Shown: positions 1 through 8,435, counted from the stretch's first letter. The stretch: DNA of 64,000 nucleotides from Desulfovirgula thermocuniculi DSM 16036 (GCF_000429345.1 NZ_AUBR01000004.1:49718-113717); one strand, 5' to 3'. Notes: generated from the sequence alone by a model not told the origin. Made by a program: numbers and translations.

Positions 1-430
1 CGCAGCAAGGGGAGCGCGGCGCCGCCGGCTGGAAGAGCTGAAAAAGGAAAAGCGGACCCTCATTTTTTACGAGGCCCCGCACCGCCTGCTGGAAACGCTG
101 GCCGACATGCTGGAGGTCCTGGGCGACCGCCCGGTGGCCGTGGCCAGGGAGTTAACCAAGGTGCACGAGGAGGTGTGGCGGGGAAAACTCGCCGGGGCCC
201 TGGAGCATTTTCGCCAGCACCCGCCGCGGGGGGAGTTCACCCTGGTGGTGGGCGGCGCCCCGCCGGAAGATGAGGAGGGCAGCGGGGCGGGCCTTTCCCC
301 CGCCGCGCACGTGGCCCTTCTGGTGGAGATGGGCTACAGCAAAAAGGAGGCCATAAAGGAGGTGGCCAGGCAGCACCGCCTGCCCAAGCGCCTGGTTTAC
401 GAAGAAGTTCACCGGGGGGAAGAAAAATAA
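1..430 (+). CDS. rsmI: 16S rRNA 2'-O-ribose C1402 methyltransferase, C-terminal part
   Basis: This is the 3' part of a gene that begins before the window; the reading frame is open from base 2. It contains the RsmI signature around LIFYEAPHRL, followed by GDRPVAVARELTK and EEVWRG, which belong to the C-terminal half of this tetrapyrrole-methylase-fold enzyme. RsmI methylates the ribose of C1402 in the 16S rRNA decoding centre with SAM. The last 40 residues (KKEAIKEVA, LPKRLVYEEV) form the usual helical tail. In Bacillus the homologue (yabC) is also next to abrB and metS, so the position supports the call. No terminator facing this gene is evident. Confidence 0.93.
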   Translation, partial: AARGARRRRLEELKKEKRTLIFYEAPHRLLETLADMLEVLGDRPVAVARELTKVHEEVWRGKLAGALEHFRQHPPRGEFTLVVGGAPPEDEEGSGAGLSPAAHVALLVEMGYSKKEAIKEVARQHRLPKRLVYEEVHRGEEK

Positions 431-432
431 AA

Positions 433-473
433 GCAAAAAGAGGGCCGGGACGGGAGAACACTTTCCGGCCCCC
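433..473 (-). terminator. Rho-independent terminator of abrB
   Basis: An imperfect hairpin (441-450 pairing with 462-473) is followed on the minus strand by a T-rich run ending in TTTTATTTTT. It faces the abrB gene and lacks a T-tract on the plus strand. Confidence 0.6.
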
Positions 474-489
474 TGGCAGGAAGGAATGC

Positions 490-744
490 TTACATGGCCT
501 TGGCGTGCTCGTACATCTCCATGGCGCAGTTCTTGCAGACAAGCTTGCCGCGGAAGTGCTTGACGTCGGAAGCGTTGCCGCAGAAAATGCAGGCGGGCTC
601 GTACTTCTTGAGGATGATCTTTTCGTTGTCGACGTAGATTTCCATGGCGTCCTTTTCGTCAATCCCCAGGGTGCGCCGCAGCTCGATGGGGATGACTATG
701 CGGCCGAGTTCGTCCACCTTTCTCACTACTCCCGTGGACTTCAC
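490..744 (-). CDS. abrB: AbrB/SpoVT-family transition-state regulator
   Basis: 84 residues starting at GTG with GGGGAGGGGAAGTA as ribosome site. The first 50 residues are a SpoVT/AbrB swapped-hairpin DNA-binding domain (MKSTGVVRKVDELGRIVIP, then IELRRTLGI). The C-terminus carries two CxxC pairs (CIFC and CKNC), a zinc-ribbon-like tail common in clostridial AbrB proteins. AbrB homologues repress post-exponential and sporulation genes during growth. It lies opposite to metG, as in many Firmicutes, and the shared intergenic space probably holds both promoters. Whether it is the true AbrB orthologue or a paralogue cannot be settled here, although rsmI and metG as neighbours favour orthology. Confidence 0.9.
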   Translation of the reverse strand: MKSTGVVRKVDELGRIVIPIELRRTLGIDEKDAMEIYVDNEKIILKKYEPACIFCGNASDVKHFRGKLVCKNCAMEMYEHAKAM

Positions 745-762
745 TACTTCCCCTCCCCTCTA

Positions 763-790
763 TTGACATATTTCGACAATAAGTTATAAG
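763..790 (+). promoter_or_regulatory. Candidate sigma-A promoter for metG
   Basis: TTGACA (763-768) and TATAAG (785-790) are separated by 16 bp in an AT-rich pocket. The predicted start is about 110 bp before metG, leaving room for a leader; no T-box motif was recognised. Confidence 0.5.
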
Positions 791-909
791 ATTGTACAAG
801 TAAATGGTACCAAGTGTCCCAGTTAAAGTCAATAGGATTTGTATTTTTTTGTATAAATTTCGCCCGGCGTGGGAAAACTTGACAGATGCTGGTCAGGAGG
901 GATGCCGTT

Positions 910-2454
910 TTGAAGAAAACATTCTACATTACCACGCCCATCTATTACCCCAGCGACCGCCTGCACATCGGCCACGCCTACACCACGGTGGCCGCCGACG
1001 CCCTGGCCCGTTTCAAGCGCCTCACGGGGTACGAAGTCTGGTTTTTGACGGGCTCGGACGAGCATGGCCAGAAGATTGAACGCACGGCCCGCGCCAAGGG
1101 GATGACCCCCAAAGAATACGTGGACCAGATTGTGGCCAGCTTCAAGCACCTGTGGGCCAGCCTGGACATAAGCTACAACGACTTCATCCGCACCACCGAG
1201 GAGCGCCACAAGAGGGTGGTACAGGCCATCTTCCAGAAGCTCTACGACCAGGGGGACATCTACAAGGCCTCCTACCAGGGCTGGTACTGCACCCCCTGCG
1301 AGACCTTCTGGACGGAAAGCCGCCTGGTGGACGGCAAGTGCCCGGACTGCGGTCGCCCCGTGGAGTTCACGCAGGAAGAAAGCTACTTTTTTCGCCTCTC
1401 CAGGTACGCCGACCGCCTCCTGCGCTACATCGAGGAAAACCCCGATTTTATTTTGCCGCCCTCCCGCCGCAACGAGATGATCAGCTTTATCAAGGGCGGC
1501 CTGGAGGACCTTTGCGTCTCCCGCACCACCTTTGACTGGGGCATACCCGTGCCCTTTGACCCCCGGCACGTCATTTACGTGTGGGTGGACGCCCTGACCA
1601 ACTACGTTTCCGCCCTGGGCTACGGCAGCGACGACGACGAGCTTTTCCGCAAGTTCTGGCCGGCGGATGTGCATCTAGTGGGCAAGGACATCGTGCGCTT
1701 CCACAGCGTCATCTGGCCCATCATCCTCATGGCCGCGGGCATCGAGCTGCCGCGCCAGGTGGTGGGCCACGGCTGGCTGTTGCTGGAGAGCGGCAAGATG
1801 AGCAAGTCCAAGGGCAACGTGGTAGACCCGCTGGTGCTCATTGAAAAGTACGGCTCGGACGCCGTGCGCTACTACCTGCTGCGGGAGCTGCCCTTCGGGG
1901 CCGACGGCTATTACTCCGAGGAGGCCCTGGTCAACCGCATTAACACCGACCTGGCCAACGACCTGGGCAACCTGGTGAGCCGCACCCTGGGTATGATGGA
2001 AAAGTACACCGGGGGGCGGCTGGAAGACCCCGGCCCCGTGGAGGGCGTCGACGAGGACCTCATCGAGCTGGCCCTGCAGACCCCGACGGCGGTGGAGGAG
2101 CTGATGGACCGCCGGGAGCTGTCCGCGGCCCTGGCGGCCATCTGGAGGCTGGTTAACCGCGCCAACAAGTACGTGGACGAGACGGAGCCCTGGGCCTTAA
2201 ACCGCGACCCCGCCCGGCGGGAGCGCCTCTGCCGCGTGCTCTACAACCTGGCCGAGTGCGTGCGCTTTATAGGGGTGCTCGTCGGGCCCTTCATGCCCAG
2301 GACGCCGGAGCGCATCTGGCGCCAGCTAGGCATAGCCGACCGCCCGGACCTCCACACCTGGGAGTCTCTGCGCTGGGGGCGCCTGCCGGCGGGCTTAACG
2401 GTGCGCCGCACAGAAATCCTCTTCCCGCGCATCGACCCGGGGAGCCTGGGGTGA
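910..2454 (+). CDS. metG: Methionyl-tRNA synthetase, short form
   Basis: A class I aminoacyl-tRNA synthetase that charges tRNA-Met. From the TTG at 910 (AGGAGGG about 8 bp upstream) it has 514 residues. The HIGH-type motif LHIGH is near residue 18, a zinc knuckle CTPC/CPDC lies near residues 127-148, and KMSKS is near 296. The protein ends soon after the anticodon-binding helical domain, so it lacks the C-terminal EMAPII/Trbp111 tRNA-binding dimerisation domain found in the roughly 650-residue form. An ATG at 886 is in frame, but the Shine-Dalgarno site lies inside that extension. It is followed 6 bp later by tatD. Confidence 0.96.
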   Translation: MKKTFYITTPIYYPSDRLHIGHAYTTVAADALARFKRLTGYEVWFLTGSDEHGQKIERTARAKGMTPKEYVDQIVASFKHLWASLDISYNDFIRTTEERHKRVVQAIFQKLYDQGDIYKASYQGWYCTPCETFWTESRLVDGKCPDCGRPVEFTQEESYFFRLSRYADRLLRYIEENPDFILPPSRRNEMISFIKGGLEDLCVSRTTFDWGIPVPFDPRHVIYVWVDALTNYVSALGYGSDDDELFRKFWPADVHLVGKDIVRFHSVIWPIILMAAGIELPRQVVGHGWLLLESGKMSKSKGNVVDPLVLIEKYGSDAVRYYLLRELPFGADGYYSEEALVNRINTDLANDLGNLVSRTLGMMEKYTGGRLEDPGPVEGVDEDLIELALQTPTAVEELMDRRELSAALAAIWRLVNRANKYVDETEPWALNRDPARRERLCRVLYNLAECVRFIGVLVGPFMPRTPERIWRQLGIADRPDLHTWESLRWGRLPAGLTVRRTEILFPRIDPGSLG

Positions 2455-2460
2455 GCCGCG

Positions 2461-3243
2461 GTGGTGCCGCTAATTGACAGCCACGCGCACTTAAACGACC
2501 GCCGCTTTGAGGCCGACCGGGAGGAGGTGCTGGCGCGGGCCAGAGAGGCTGGCCTGGCGGCCGTCGTCAACGTCGGCTTTGACCTGCCCTCTTCTGCCGC
2601 CTGCCTGGAGCTGGCGGGCGCCCACCCCTTTCTTTACGCCGCCGTGGGCGTGCACCCCCACGACGCCGGGGAGGTGCCCCCGGACTACCTGGAGCGGCTG
2701 CGGGAGCTGGCGCGAAAGCCCAAAGTGGTGGCCCTAGGGGAAATGGGCCTGGACTACTACCGTAACTTAAGCCCCCGCGCGGTGCAAGAAAAAGTTTTCC
2801 GCGAGCAGCTGGCCCTGGCGCGGGAACTGGACCTGCCGGTGATCATCCACGACCGGGAGGCCCACGCCGCGGTGCTGGGCATCCTGCGCAAAGACGGCCT
2901 GGGGCGCCGCGGCGGCGTCATGCACTGTTTCTCCGGGGACTGGGAGCTGGCCAGGGAGTGCCTGGAGCTGGGGCTGTATATTTCCCTGGCCGGCCCGGTG
3001 ACCTACCCCAACGCGCAGAAAACGCGGGAGGTGGCCGCAAGGGTGCCCCTGGAGCGCCTCCTCATTGAAACCGACTGCCCGTACCTGCCCCCGCAGCCCT
3101 GGCGGGGCAGGCGCAACGAGCCGGCCTTTTTGCGCTGCGTGGTGGAGGAAATTGCCGCGCTGCGTGGCCTCGCCGCCGACGAGGTGGCCGCGGCCACGGC
3201 CGAAAACAGCCGGCTTCTCTTCGGGCTGCCGGGGACAAGTTAA
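2461..3243 (+). CDS. tatD: TatD-family metal-dependent hydrolase
   Basis: 260 residues with the full TatD metal centre: DSHAHL (His8, His10), GEMGLDYY, IHDREAH, HCFSG and ETDCPYLPP. TatD-family proteins are TIM-barrel hydrolases with 3'-5' DNA exonuclease activity in DNA repair. The start is a tandem GTG (2461/2464) just after the metG stop, indicating translational coupling. The metS-yabD order is conserved in Bacillus. The precise substrate is not known from sequence. Confidence 0.93.
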   Translation: MVPLIDSHAHLNDRRFEADREEVLARAREAGLAAVVNVGFDLPSSAACLELAGAHPFLYAAVGVHPHDAGEVPPDYLERLRELARKPKVVALGEMGLDYYRNLSPRAVQEKVFREQLALARELDLPVIIHDREAHAAVLGILRKDGLGRRGGVMHCFSGDWELARECLELGLYISLAGPVTYPNAQKTREVAARVPLERLLIETDCPYLPPQPWRGRRNEPAFLRCVVEEIAALRGLAADEVAAATAENSRLLFGLPGTS

Positions 3244-3263
3244 AGAGACGGGGAGAGGATTTT

Positions 3264-3788
3264 ATGCCGGAACAAAGAGGCCTCGTGCTGGTTTTCACCG
3301 GTAACGGCAAGGGCAAGACCACCGCCGCCCTGGGCATGGGCCTGCGGGCCTGGGGCCAGGGGATGAAGGTGCTGGTGCTGCAGTTCATCAAGGGCGGCTG
3401 GAAGTACGGGGAGCTGGCCGCCGCCGCCAGGCTTTCCCCCGGCTTTGAGATACGCCAGCTGGGGGAGGGCTTTACCTGGGTAGGAGAGGAGGAGGCGCAC
3501 CGTCAGGCGGCCCGCGCAGCCCTGGAAGAGGCTAAAAAAGCCATAGACGAGGGAGGCTGCGACCTCCTCATCCTCGACGAAATCCTCTACGCTCTGAAGT
3601 TCGGCCTCGTTTCCCTGGAAGAGGTAATCGACCTCATCGACCGCAAGCCGTCCCACCTGCACCTGGTGCTTACCGGGCGCGACGCCCCGCCGGAGGTGAT
3701 CGAAAAGGCGGACCTGGTTACGGAGATGAGGGAGGTAAAGCACCACTACCAAAAGGGTGTTAAAGCCCAGCGGGGCATCGAGTTTTAA
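3264..3788 (+). CDS. cobO: Cob(I)yrinic acid a,c-diamide adenosyltransferase
   Basis: 174 residues of the CobA/CobO/BtuR family, which transfers the adenosyl group of ATP to Co(I) corrinoids. The P-loop GNGKGKTT is at residues 13-20, followed by VLQFIKGGWKYGE and LLILDEI, both characteristic of the family. The ATG at 3264 is preceded by GGGGAGAG. It sits between tatD and a CobW-like GTPase, outside any larger cobalamin operon visible here, so it may serve corrinoid salvage. Confidence 0.93.
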   Translation: MPEQRGLVLVFTGNGKGKTTAALGMGLRAWGQGMKVLVLQFIKGGWKYGELAAAARLSPGFEIRQLGEGFTWVGEEEAHRQAARAALEEAKKAIDEGGCDLLILDEILYALKFGLVSLEEVIDLIDRKPSHLHLVLTGRDAPPEVIEKADLVTEMREVKHHYQKGVKAQRGIEF

Positions 3789-3802
3789 TTTTTAAAAGTT
3801 AC

Positions 3803-3832
3803 TTTACAAAAAAAAGAAAGCTGCCTTAGAAT
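3803..3832 (+). promoter_or_regulatory. Candidate promoter for the CobW-like gene
   Basis: TTTACA (3803-3808) and TAGAAT (3827-3832) with 18-bp spacing lie in a strikingly A-rich 80-bp gap after cobO. The strength of the match is moderate. Confidence 0.35.
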
Positions 3833-3874
3833 AAAAAACATAGGTGCTTAAATTAAAAGCGCGGAGTATTGGCC

Positions 3875-4819
3875 ATGTTTGTGAACATCGTAACAGGCTT
3901 TCTGGGCAGCGGAAAGACCACCCTCATCCGGCACCTGGCGAGACAGCTGGCTCCCAGGGAGCGGGTGGCCGTGCTGGTGGGCGAGTACGGCGAGGTGGGG
4001 GTTGACGGGCTCCTGCTGGCGGGGGACCTGCCCGGCGTGGTGGAGCTGAACAGCAAGTGCATTTACTGCACCATGAATGCCGACCTGGCCGCAGAGATAG
4101 CCCGCATCAAGCGTACCATGGAGCCCCAGAGGCTGATTGTGGAATACCCCGGCGTGGCCGCCGTGCAGGGGCTCCTGGCCGCCCTGCGCATGGCGGACCT
4201 GCCCGTACCGCAGTTCAACATCATCCATGTGGTAGATGCCGCTGCCTTCGGGCTCTGGTACAGCCAGTCACCCCGCTTCATTGGCTCTCAGGTGGGGCGG
4301 GCCGACGTGCTGGTGCTGAACAAGGGGGAGGAGGTGCCGCCGGAGGAACTGGACAGACTGGTGAAGACGCTGCGGTGCTTAAACCCGCACGCCCCGCTGC
4401 TTACCGGCCCCCTGGAAGGCCTCGACGCGGCGCAGCTTTCGGCAGTTGGCCGTAAGGCCCGCCGCCGCTCCTGGAGCGCGCAGGACATCCCGGGCTTTTT
4501 TAGCTTTGCGCAGAGGTTTCGCGGCATTTTTGCCGCGCAGCAACTGCTCGGCTTTTTAAAGAAAATAAACGCTTCCTGTTTCGGCCAGGTCGTCCGGGCC
4601 AAGGGCATTTTTTGCTGCGAGGACGGCTGGGTGCACATGGACTACCTTCCCTCCGCCGCAAGCATAAAGCCCTTGGAAGGCCGGTATGCAGAAAGCCGGG
4701 TGCTGGTGATCGGCCCCACCCTGGCCATGGGCAGGCTGGCCTCGGCCGTCTTAAAGTGCCTGCGCCAGAACGAGTGCCTGGAGGAGGAAGACTGGCGGAC
4801 CTTTCACTGCACGGGCTAG
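3875..4819 (+). CDS. CobW/COG0523-type GTP-binding protein, atypical
   Basis: About 314 residues. The N-terminus has the COG0523 Walker A region (FLGSGKTTLIRHL) and the following EYGEVGVDG stretch. The metallochaperone signature, usually CxCC, reads CIYCTM here, and the guanine-specificity motif usually written NKxD reads NKGE. The C-terminal half is short and lacks the His-rich tail of zinc-handling members. Family members insert or traffic metals (Zn, Co, nitrile hydratase metals). The adjacent cobO hints at a corrinoid or cobalt role, but this is inference. The ATG at 3875 is chosen over the TTG at 3869 for better spacing from GGAG. A terminator follows. Confidence 0.75.
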   Translation: MFVNIVTGFLGSGKTTLIRHLARQLAPRERVAVLVGEYGEVGVDGLLLAGDLPGVVELNSKCIYCTMNADLAAEIARIKRTMEPQRLIVEYPGVAAVQGLLAALRMADLPVPQFNIIHVVDAAAFGLWYSQSPRFIGSQVGRADVLVLNKGEEVPPEELDRLVKTLRCLNPHAPLLTGPLEGLDAAQLSAVGRKARRRSWSAQDIPGFFSFAQRFRGIFAAQQLLGFLKKINASCFGQVVRAKGIFCCEDGWVHMDYLPSAASIKPLEGRYAESRVLVIGPTLAMGRLASAVLKCLRQNECLEEEDWRTFHCTG

Positions 4820-4850
4820 CGCCCCGCACAGAGGTGCGGGGGATTTTTTT
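4820..4850 (+). terminator. Rho-independent terminator after CobW-like gene
   Basis: Perfect 8-bp stem CCCCGCAC/GTGCGGGG (4822-4829, 4834-4841) with an AGAG loop, followed by ATTTTTTT. Confidence 0.88.
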
Positions 4851-5045
4851 GCCCATGGGAGCCGTTAGGCATAAAATATTTATAGGGCCGCCTGCCAACT
4901 TTGTTGACCATTTTAATTTGCCGACAACTTTTCCCGTGATTGTGACATGATTTTTGGGTCCGGCTGGCAGGAGAACGGCCCGGGAGGAAAGAATATACCA
5001 TAAACAGCAGGCCCGGCACCTTTAGATGCCGGAGGAGGGATAATT

Positions 5046-6008
5046 ATGAAGGCAGGGCGGCGCCTCATCTTGCCCCTGGCGCTGGCGGCAACCCTGGCCC
5101 TGTGCGGCCTGGCCTACGTTTCCCTGGCGACCAAAGAGGTGACGCTGGCCGCCGACGGGCGGGAGGTCACCCTGAAGACCAAGGCGCGGTCGGTGGCCGA
5201 CCTCCTGCGCGCGCAAAGGATCGACCTGGGGCCGCAGGACAGGGTAGACCCGCCCCCGGAAACCCCCCTGGCCGGCGGCATGCGCGTGGAAGTACGGAGG
5301 GCGGTGCCGGTGAACCTGGCCGTAGACGGCGAGGTAAAGAGCGTGCTGGTCGCCGCCGGGACGGTGAGGGAGGCGCTGGTGGCGGTGGGTGTGGCCCTAG
5401 GCGAAAAGGACCTCGTCTACCCCGCAGCCGATGAGGCGCTCCGCCCGGGCATGGACATCCGCGTGGTGAGGGTCCGCGAGGAGGTAAAGGAAGTGGAGGT
5501 GAGCCTCCCCTACGACACCCGGCGCATTTTGGACGGGGAGTTGCTGGTGGGCCAGCAGAAGGTGGTGCAGGAGGGGAGGCCGGGAAAGGCCAGGCAGCGC
5601 TGGCTGCTCACCTACCACGACGGGCAGGAGGTCAGCCGGGTAATGCAGGACAGCCAGGTGCTGGAGGCTCCCGTGGAGCGGGTGGTCCGCGTGGGGACGC
5701 AAAACCAGGTTTCGCGGGGCGGGCAGGTCATCCGCTTTAGCCGCGTGGTGGATGCGGTGGCCACCGCCTACAGCTACAGCACCGGCAGCGTGACGGCCAC
5801 CGGGGCTCCGGCGCGCTACGGCGTGGTGGCGGTGGATCCGGCGGTGATTCCCCTGGGGACGCGCCTGTACATTGACGGTTACGGGTACGCCACCGCCCTG
5901 GACGTCGGCTCGCATATCCGGGGAAACCGCATTGACGTCTTCCTGGAAAGCGAGGAGGCGGCGCGGCGGTGGGGGGTGCGCCGCGTAAGGGTTTACGTGC
6001 TGGATTGA
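5046..6008 (+). CDS. yabE: YabE/RpfB-like cell-wall protein (DUF348-G5-3D)
   Basis: 320 residues. A signal anchor occupies residues 8-28. Two DUF348 repeats follow (about 30-140), then a G5 domain (about 145-225) and a C-terminal 3D domain with AYSYSTGSVTATG and ALDVGSHIRGNRIDVF carrying the conserved aspartates. 3D domains are double-psi beta-barrels that act as lytic transglycosylases on peptidoglycan; family roles include resuscitation and spore germination. The ribosome site GGAGGAGGG and a small hairpin (CGGCA/TGCCG) directly precede the ATG. The 195-bp leader upstream is otherwise unassigned. The stop codon abuts the end of the TnpB element that follows. Confidence 0.9.
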   Translation: MKAGRRLILPLALAATLALCGLAYVSLATKEVTLAADGREVTLKTKARSVADLLRAQRIDLGPQDRVDPPPETPLAGGMRVEVRRAVPVNLAVDGEVKSVLVAAGTVREALVAVGVALGEKDLVYPAADEALRPGMDIRVVRVREEVKEVEVSLPYDTRRILDGELLVGQQKVVQEGRPGKARQRWLLTYHDGQEVSRVMQDSQVLEAPVERVVRVGTQNQVSRGGQVIRFSRVVDAVATAYSYSTGSVTATGAPARYGVVAVDPAVIPLGTRLYIDGYGYATALDVGSHIRGNRIDVFLESEEAARRWGVRRVRVYVLD

Positions 6009-7434
6009 CTTCCCCCCAGGGCTAAAAAGCCCGGGGATTCCTTCAGGCGGCTTACGCCGCCATCCGGCTGCCGCTCGCCGCATATAGCGTACCGGCGGCA
6101 GATTCGAAGCGGCTTGCCCAGCGGTGGCGGTCCCACCGCAGGGCAAGCGGTGGCAATTGCGTGGCCTCCGCCCCGTGCCCCTTCGAGGAGCCCGAAAGCA
6201 GTATGTTGAGCGCCGCGTTGGCGTCGGCGTGCCAAACACAGCCGCACTTGCTGCAGGCCGCCTTGTGCCGGACGAAACGCTTGACCGGGGATCCGCAGAC
6301 GGCACACCGGGAAGAGGTTCCGCACGGTTCGACGGGAACGACTTTTATCCCGGCCCGGACGCAGGCGGCTGTGATAAGGTTCTTCAGCATCCTGAAAGCC
6401 CAGAAGTTGTGCGCCAGGAGGTTCTGCGGCCCGAAGTCCATGTCTTCTCGGATACCCGTCAGGTCTTCGATGAACAGCATGGTCACGCGGTGCCGGGACA
6501 ACGTGCGCGCGATTTCCGCGGCTAGGGCGACGAAGGCGTGCCTGAGCCTGCGGGCGCGGTGTGAATAGAGCCCCCGGAGCCGCCGGGAGGTTTTGCGCCC
6601 GGCCCTGCTCAGCCTGGACTGCTCTTCGGCTATGCGCTTCGTCCAGTACAGGAAGTCCTTCCAGACTTCGCGACCGGAGAAGAGGATTTGGCGGTTTAAT
6701 CCTTCGACGGCCAGTGCAGCAAGCGTTCTGGCACCTAAATCCAGGGCGGCGCACTTTTCAGGCCGGGTTCTTCTCACCGGCTCCGGCACTTCCACCACCT
6801 GGTGGGCGTACCAGCGCCTCTTCACCCGGTCGTACCTGAGTTCCAGGGTTTTTGGGGTACCGTGGAAGCGCAACACGCCCTTCGTGTGCAGGACCAGGCG
6901 GCCTCCGTGCTTTTCCCGGAGGTCCCGCGGCAGGGTGAGGGAGAGGGTGCGGGAGTCCAGCGCGTAGGACGTGGGCGCCTTGACGGGGATGACGCAAAAC
7001 GTGCGCCTTCCCGTGCGGCGGTCCTTCCAGTACCTCGGAAGGCCGGGCCGCTCTGACATTTCGCCTTTCCCCCACAGCCGCAAGAGCGCAAAGAACGAGT
7101 CCCACGCCTTCCTTGCTTTTTTGATGACCTCCTGCCCTATGTGGGCGGGCAGGGCACGATACACCGGGCGTTCCTTGAACTCCGCGCACAGGGTTTCGTA
7201 GGAAGGCACGGGTTTCCCCCGGAAGAAGGCCTGCCTGCACCTGTACTGGACGGCGTTCCACAGGGCGGCGCAGCGATCCCCGATGGTTTCAAGCACCTGC
7301 TTTTGCTCCTTGCCGGGCAAAACCCGGACAACGTTTGTTCGCCTCATGCTTTTATTTTATCGCACCCGGCTGCCGCTTTCATCCCCAGGCTTAAAAGCCG
7401 GGGCCTTCAGCGGCGTTTTTTGGTAAGCGGGTGC
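6009..7434 (-). mobile_element. IS200/IS605-type element carrying tnpB only
   Basis: The element holds a single TnpB gene and no TnpA. Subterminal hairpins mark both ends: 6014-6038 (CCCC-AGGGCT-AAAA-AGCCC-GGGG type) and 7382-7403 (the same pattern, CCCCAGGCT/AGCCGGGG), each followed by CTTCAG. Further nested inverted repeats lie at the 7362-7434 end (GCCGCT/AGCGGC and GCACCC/GGGTGC). On the minus strand the left end is near 7434 and the right end near 6009. Exact termini are approximate, because these elements make no target duplication. Confidence 0.75.
6052..7347 (-). CDS. tnpB: TnpB RNA-guided nuclease of IS605 family
   Basis: 431 residues. It shows the N-terminal helix-turn-helix-like region, then the split RuvC nuclease: ALDLGARTLAAL (first Asp, near residue 197), FIEDL (Glu, near 295) and HADANAALNIL (last Asp, near 385). 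A zinc ribbon CxxC...CxxC (CAVC, CSKC) lies between the last two. All three catalytic acids are present, so the nuclease looks intact. TnpB proteins cut DNA using an omega-RNA made from the transposon right end. The ATG at 7347 has no clear Shine-Dalgarno site. The stop codon sits in the loop of a GGCGGC/GCCGCC hairpin at the right end. Confidence 0.92.
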   Translation of the reverse strand: MRRTNVVRVLPGKEQKQVLETIGDRCAALWNAVQYRCRQAFFRGKPVPSYETLCAEFKERPVYRALPAHIGQEVIKKARKAWDSFFALLRLWGKGEMSERPGLPRYWKDRRTGRRTFCVIPVKAPTSYALDSRTLSLTLPRDLREKHGGRLVLHTKGVLRFHGTPKTLELRYDRVKRRWYAHQVVEVPEPVRRTRPEKCAALDLGARTLAALAVEGLNRQILFSGREVWKDFLYWTKRIAEEQSRLSRAGRKTSRRLRGLYSHRARRLRHAFVALAAEIARTLSRHRVTMLFIEDLTGIREDMDFGPQNLLAHNFWAFRMLKNLITAACVRAGIKVVPVEPCGTSSRCAVCGSPVKRFVRHKAACSKCGCVWHADANAALNILLSGSSKGHGAEATQLPPLALRWDRHRWASRFESAAGTLYAASGSRMAA

Positions 7435-7446
7435 AAGGAAAAACTT

Positions 7447-7474
7447 CAGGGGCTTACGGCCCCTTTTCTTATTT
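7447..7474 (+). terminator. Rho-independent terminator between TnpB element and rsmA
   Basis: AGGGGC, a TTAC loop and GCCCCT are followed by TTTCTTATTT on the plus strand. No plus-strand gene ends here now. It probably terminated yabE transcripts before the element inserted. Confidence 0.65.
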
Positions 7475-7523
7475 CCGGCGGGCAGAAATGGGTTATAATG
7501 TGAAAAAGGGGTTTGCAGCAGAC

Positions 7524-8435
7524 ATGGAACTGCCCGCACCTGCCCGCATTAGGGAGCTACTGCAAAAGCACGGCATCGTGTTGCGCAAGTCCCTGGGGCA
7601 GAACTTCCTCATGGACGGCAACATCGTACGCAAGATGGTGGCCCAGAGCAACCTCTTGCCTACCGACGCGGTGGTGGAAGTGGGGCCCGGGGCGGGGATC
7701 CTCACGGCGGCCCTGGCGGCCACCTGCCGCCACGTGGTGGCCGTGGAGCTGGACCGCCGCCTGCTGCCCCTGCTGGAGGAAGTGCTCGGGGACCGCAAAA
7801 ACGTCACCCTGGTGCACGGGGACGCGCTGAAGGTGGATTTCGACGCGCTGGTGGCGGAGGCGGCGGGGCCGGCACCCTATAAGGTGGTGGCCAACCTCCC
7901 CTACTACATCACCACCCCCCTCCTGATGCGCCTTTTGGCCGGCGGTTTTCAGGTGACCGACATGGTGGTGATGGTGCAGAAAGAGGTGGCCGCCCGGCTG
8001 GTGGCCGCGCCGGGCTCCAAAGAGTACGGGCCGCTTACCGTAGCGGTGCAGTATTACAGCCGGCCGCGCGTGCTCTTTCGCGTGCCCCGCACCGTTTTTT
8101 TCCCGCCGCCGGAAGTGGACTCCTGCGTAGTGCGCCTGGTCAGGCGCCGCGAGCCCCCCGTGGACGTGGGCGACGAAAAGCTTTTTTTTGCCCTCGTACG
8201 CGGGGCCTTCGGCCGGCGGCGCAAGACCCTGGCCAACGCCCTGGCCGGCGCAGGGATCTTCCCGGACTGGGGTCGCGGGGAGTGGGAGGTCTTGTTGAAA
8301 GAGTGCGGCCTTGACCCCCGGCGGCGGGGGGAAACGCTTTCCCTGGAGGAGTTTGCTTCCCTGGCCCGGGCGTGTGGCGGGTACCTGGCAAAAGGTGGCC
8401 AAGGGGGCCGTGGTGAGGTCAGTGCACTTCATTAG
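7524..8435 (+). CDS. rsmA: 16S rRNA (A1518/A1519) dimethyltransferase
   Basis: 303 residues from the ATG at 7524, which places KSLGQNFL about 21 residues in, as in Bacillus KsgA; upstream in-frame starts (7431, 7488) would add a non-homologous tail. SAM-binding motif VVEVGPGAGILT and the catalytic NLPYYIT motif are intact, and the C-terminal helical domain is complete. The enzyme dimethylates two adenines near the 3' end of 16S rRNA. A TATAAT (7494-7499) just upstream may be its -10 element, though no clear -35 was found. It overlaps the next gene by 23 bp. Confidence 0.94.
   Translation: MELPAPARIRELLQKHGIVLRKSLGQNFLMDGNIVRKMVAQSNLLPTDAVVEVGPGAGILTAALAATCRHVVAVELDRRLLPLLEEVLGDRKNVTLVHGDALKVDFDALVAEAAGPAPYKVVANLPYYITTPLLMRLLAGGFQVTDMVVMVQKEVAARLVAAPGSKEYGPLTVAVQYYSRPRVLFRVPRTVFFPPPEVDSCVVRLVRRREPPVDVGDEKLFFALVRGAFGRRRKTLANALAGAGIFPDWGRGEWEVLLKECGLDPRRRGETLSLEEFASLARACGGYLAKGGQGGRGEVSALH

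Noticed and set aside
829..1674. 281-codon minus-strand frame opposite metG
   Set aside because: Shadow frame; MetG motifs are on the plus strand.
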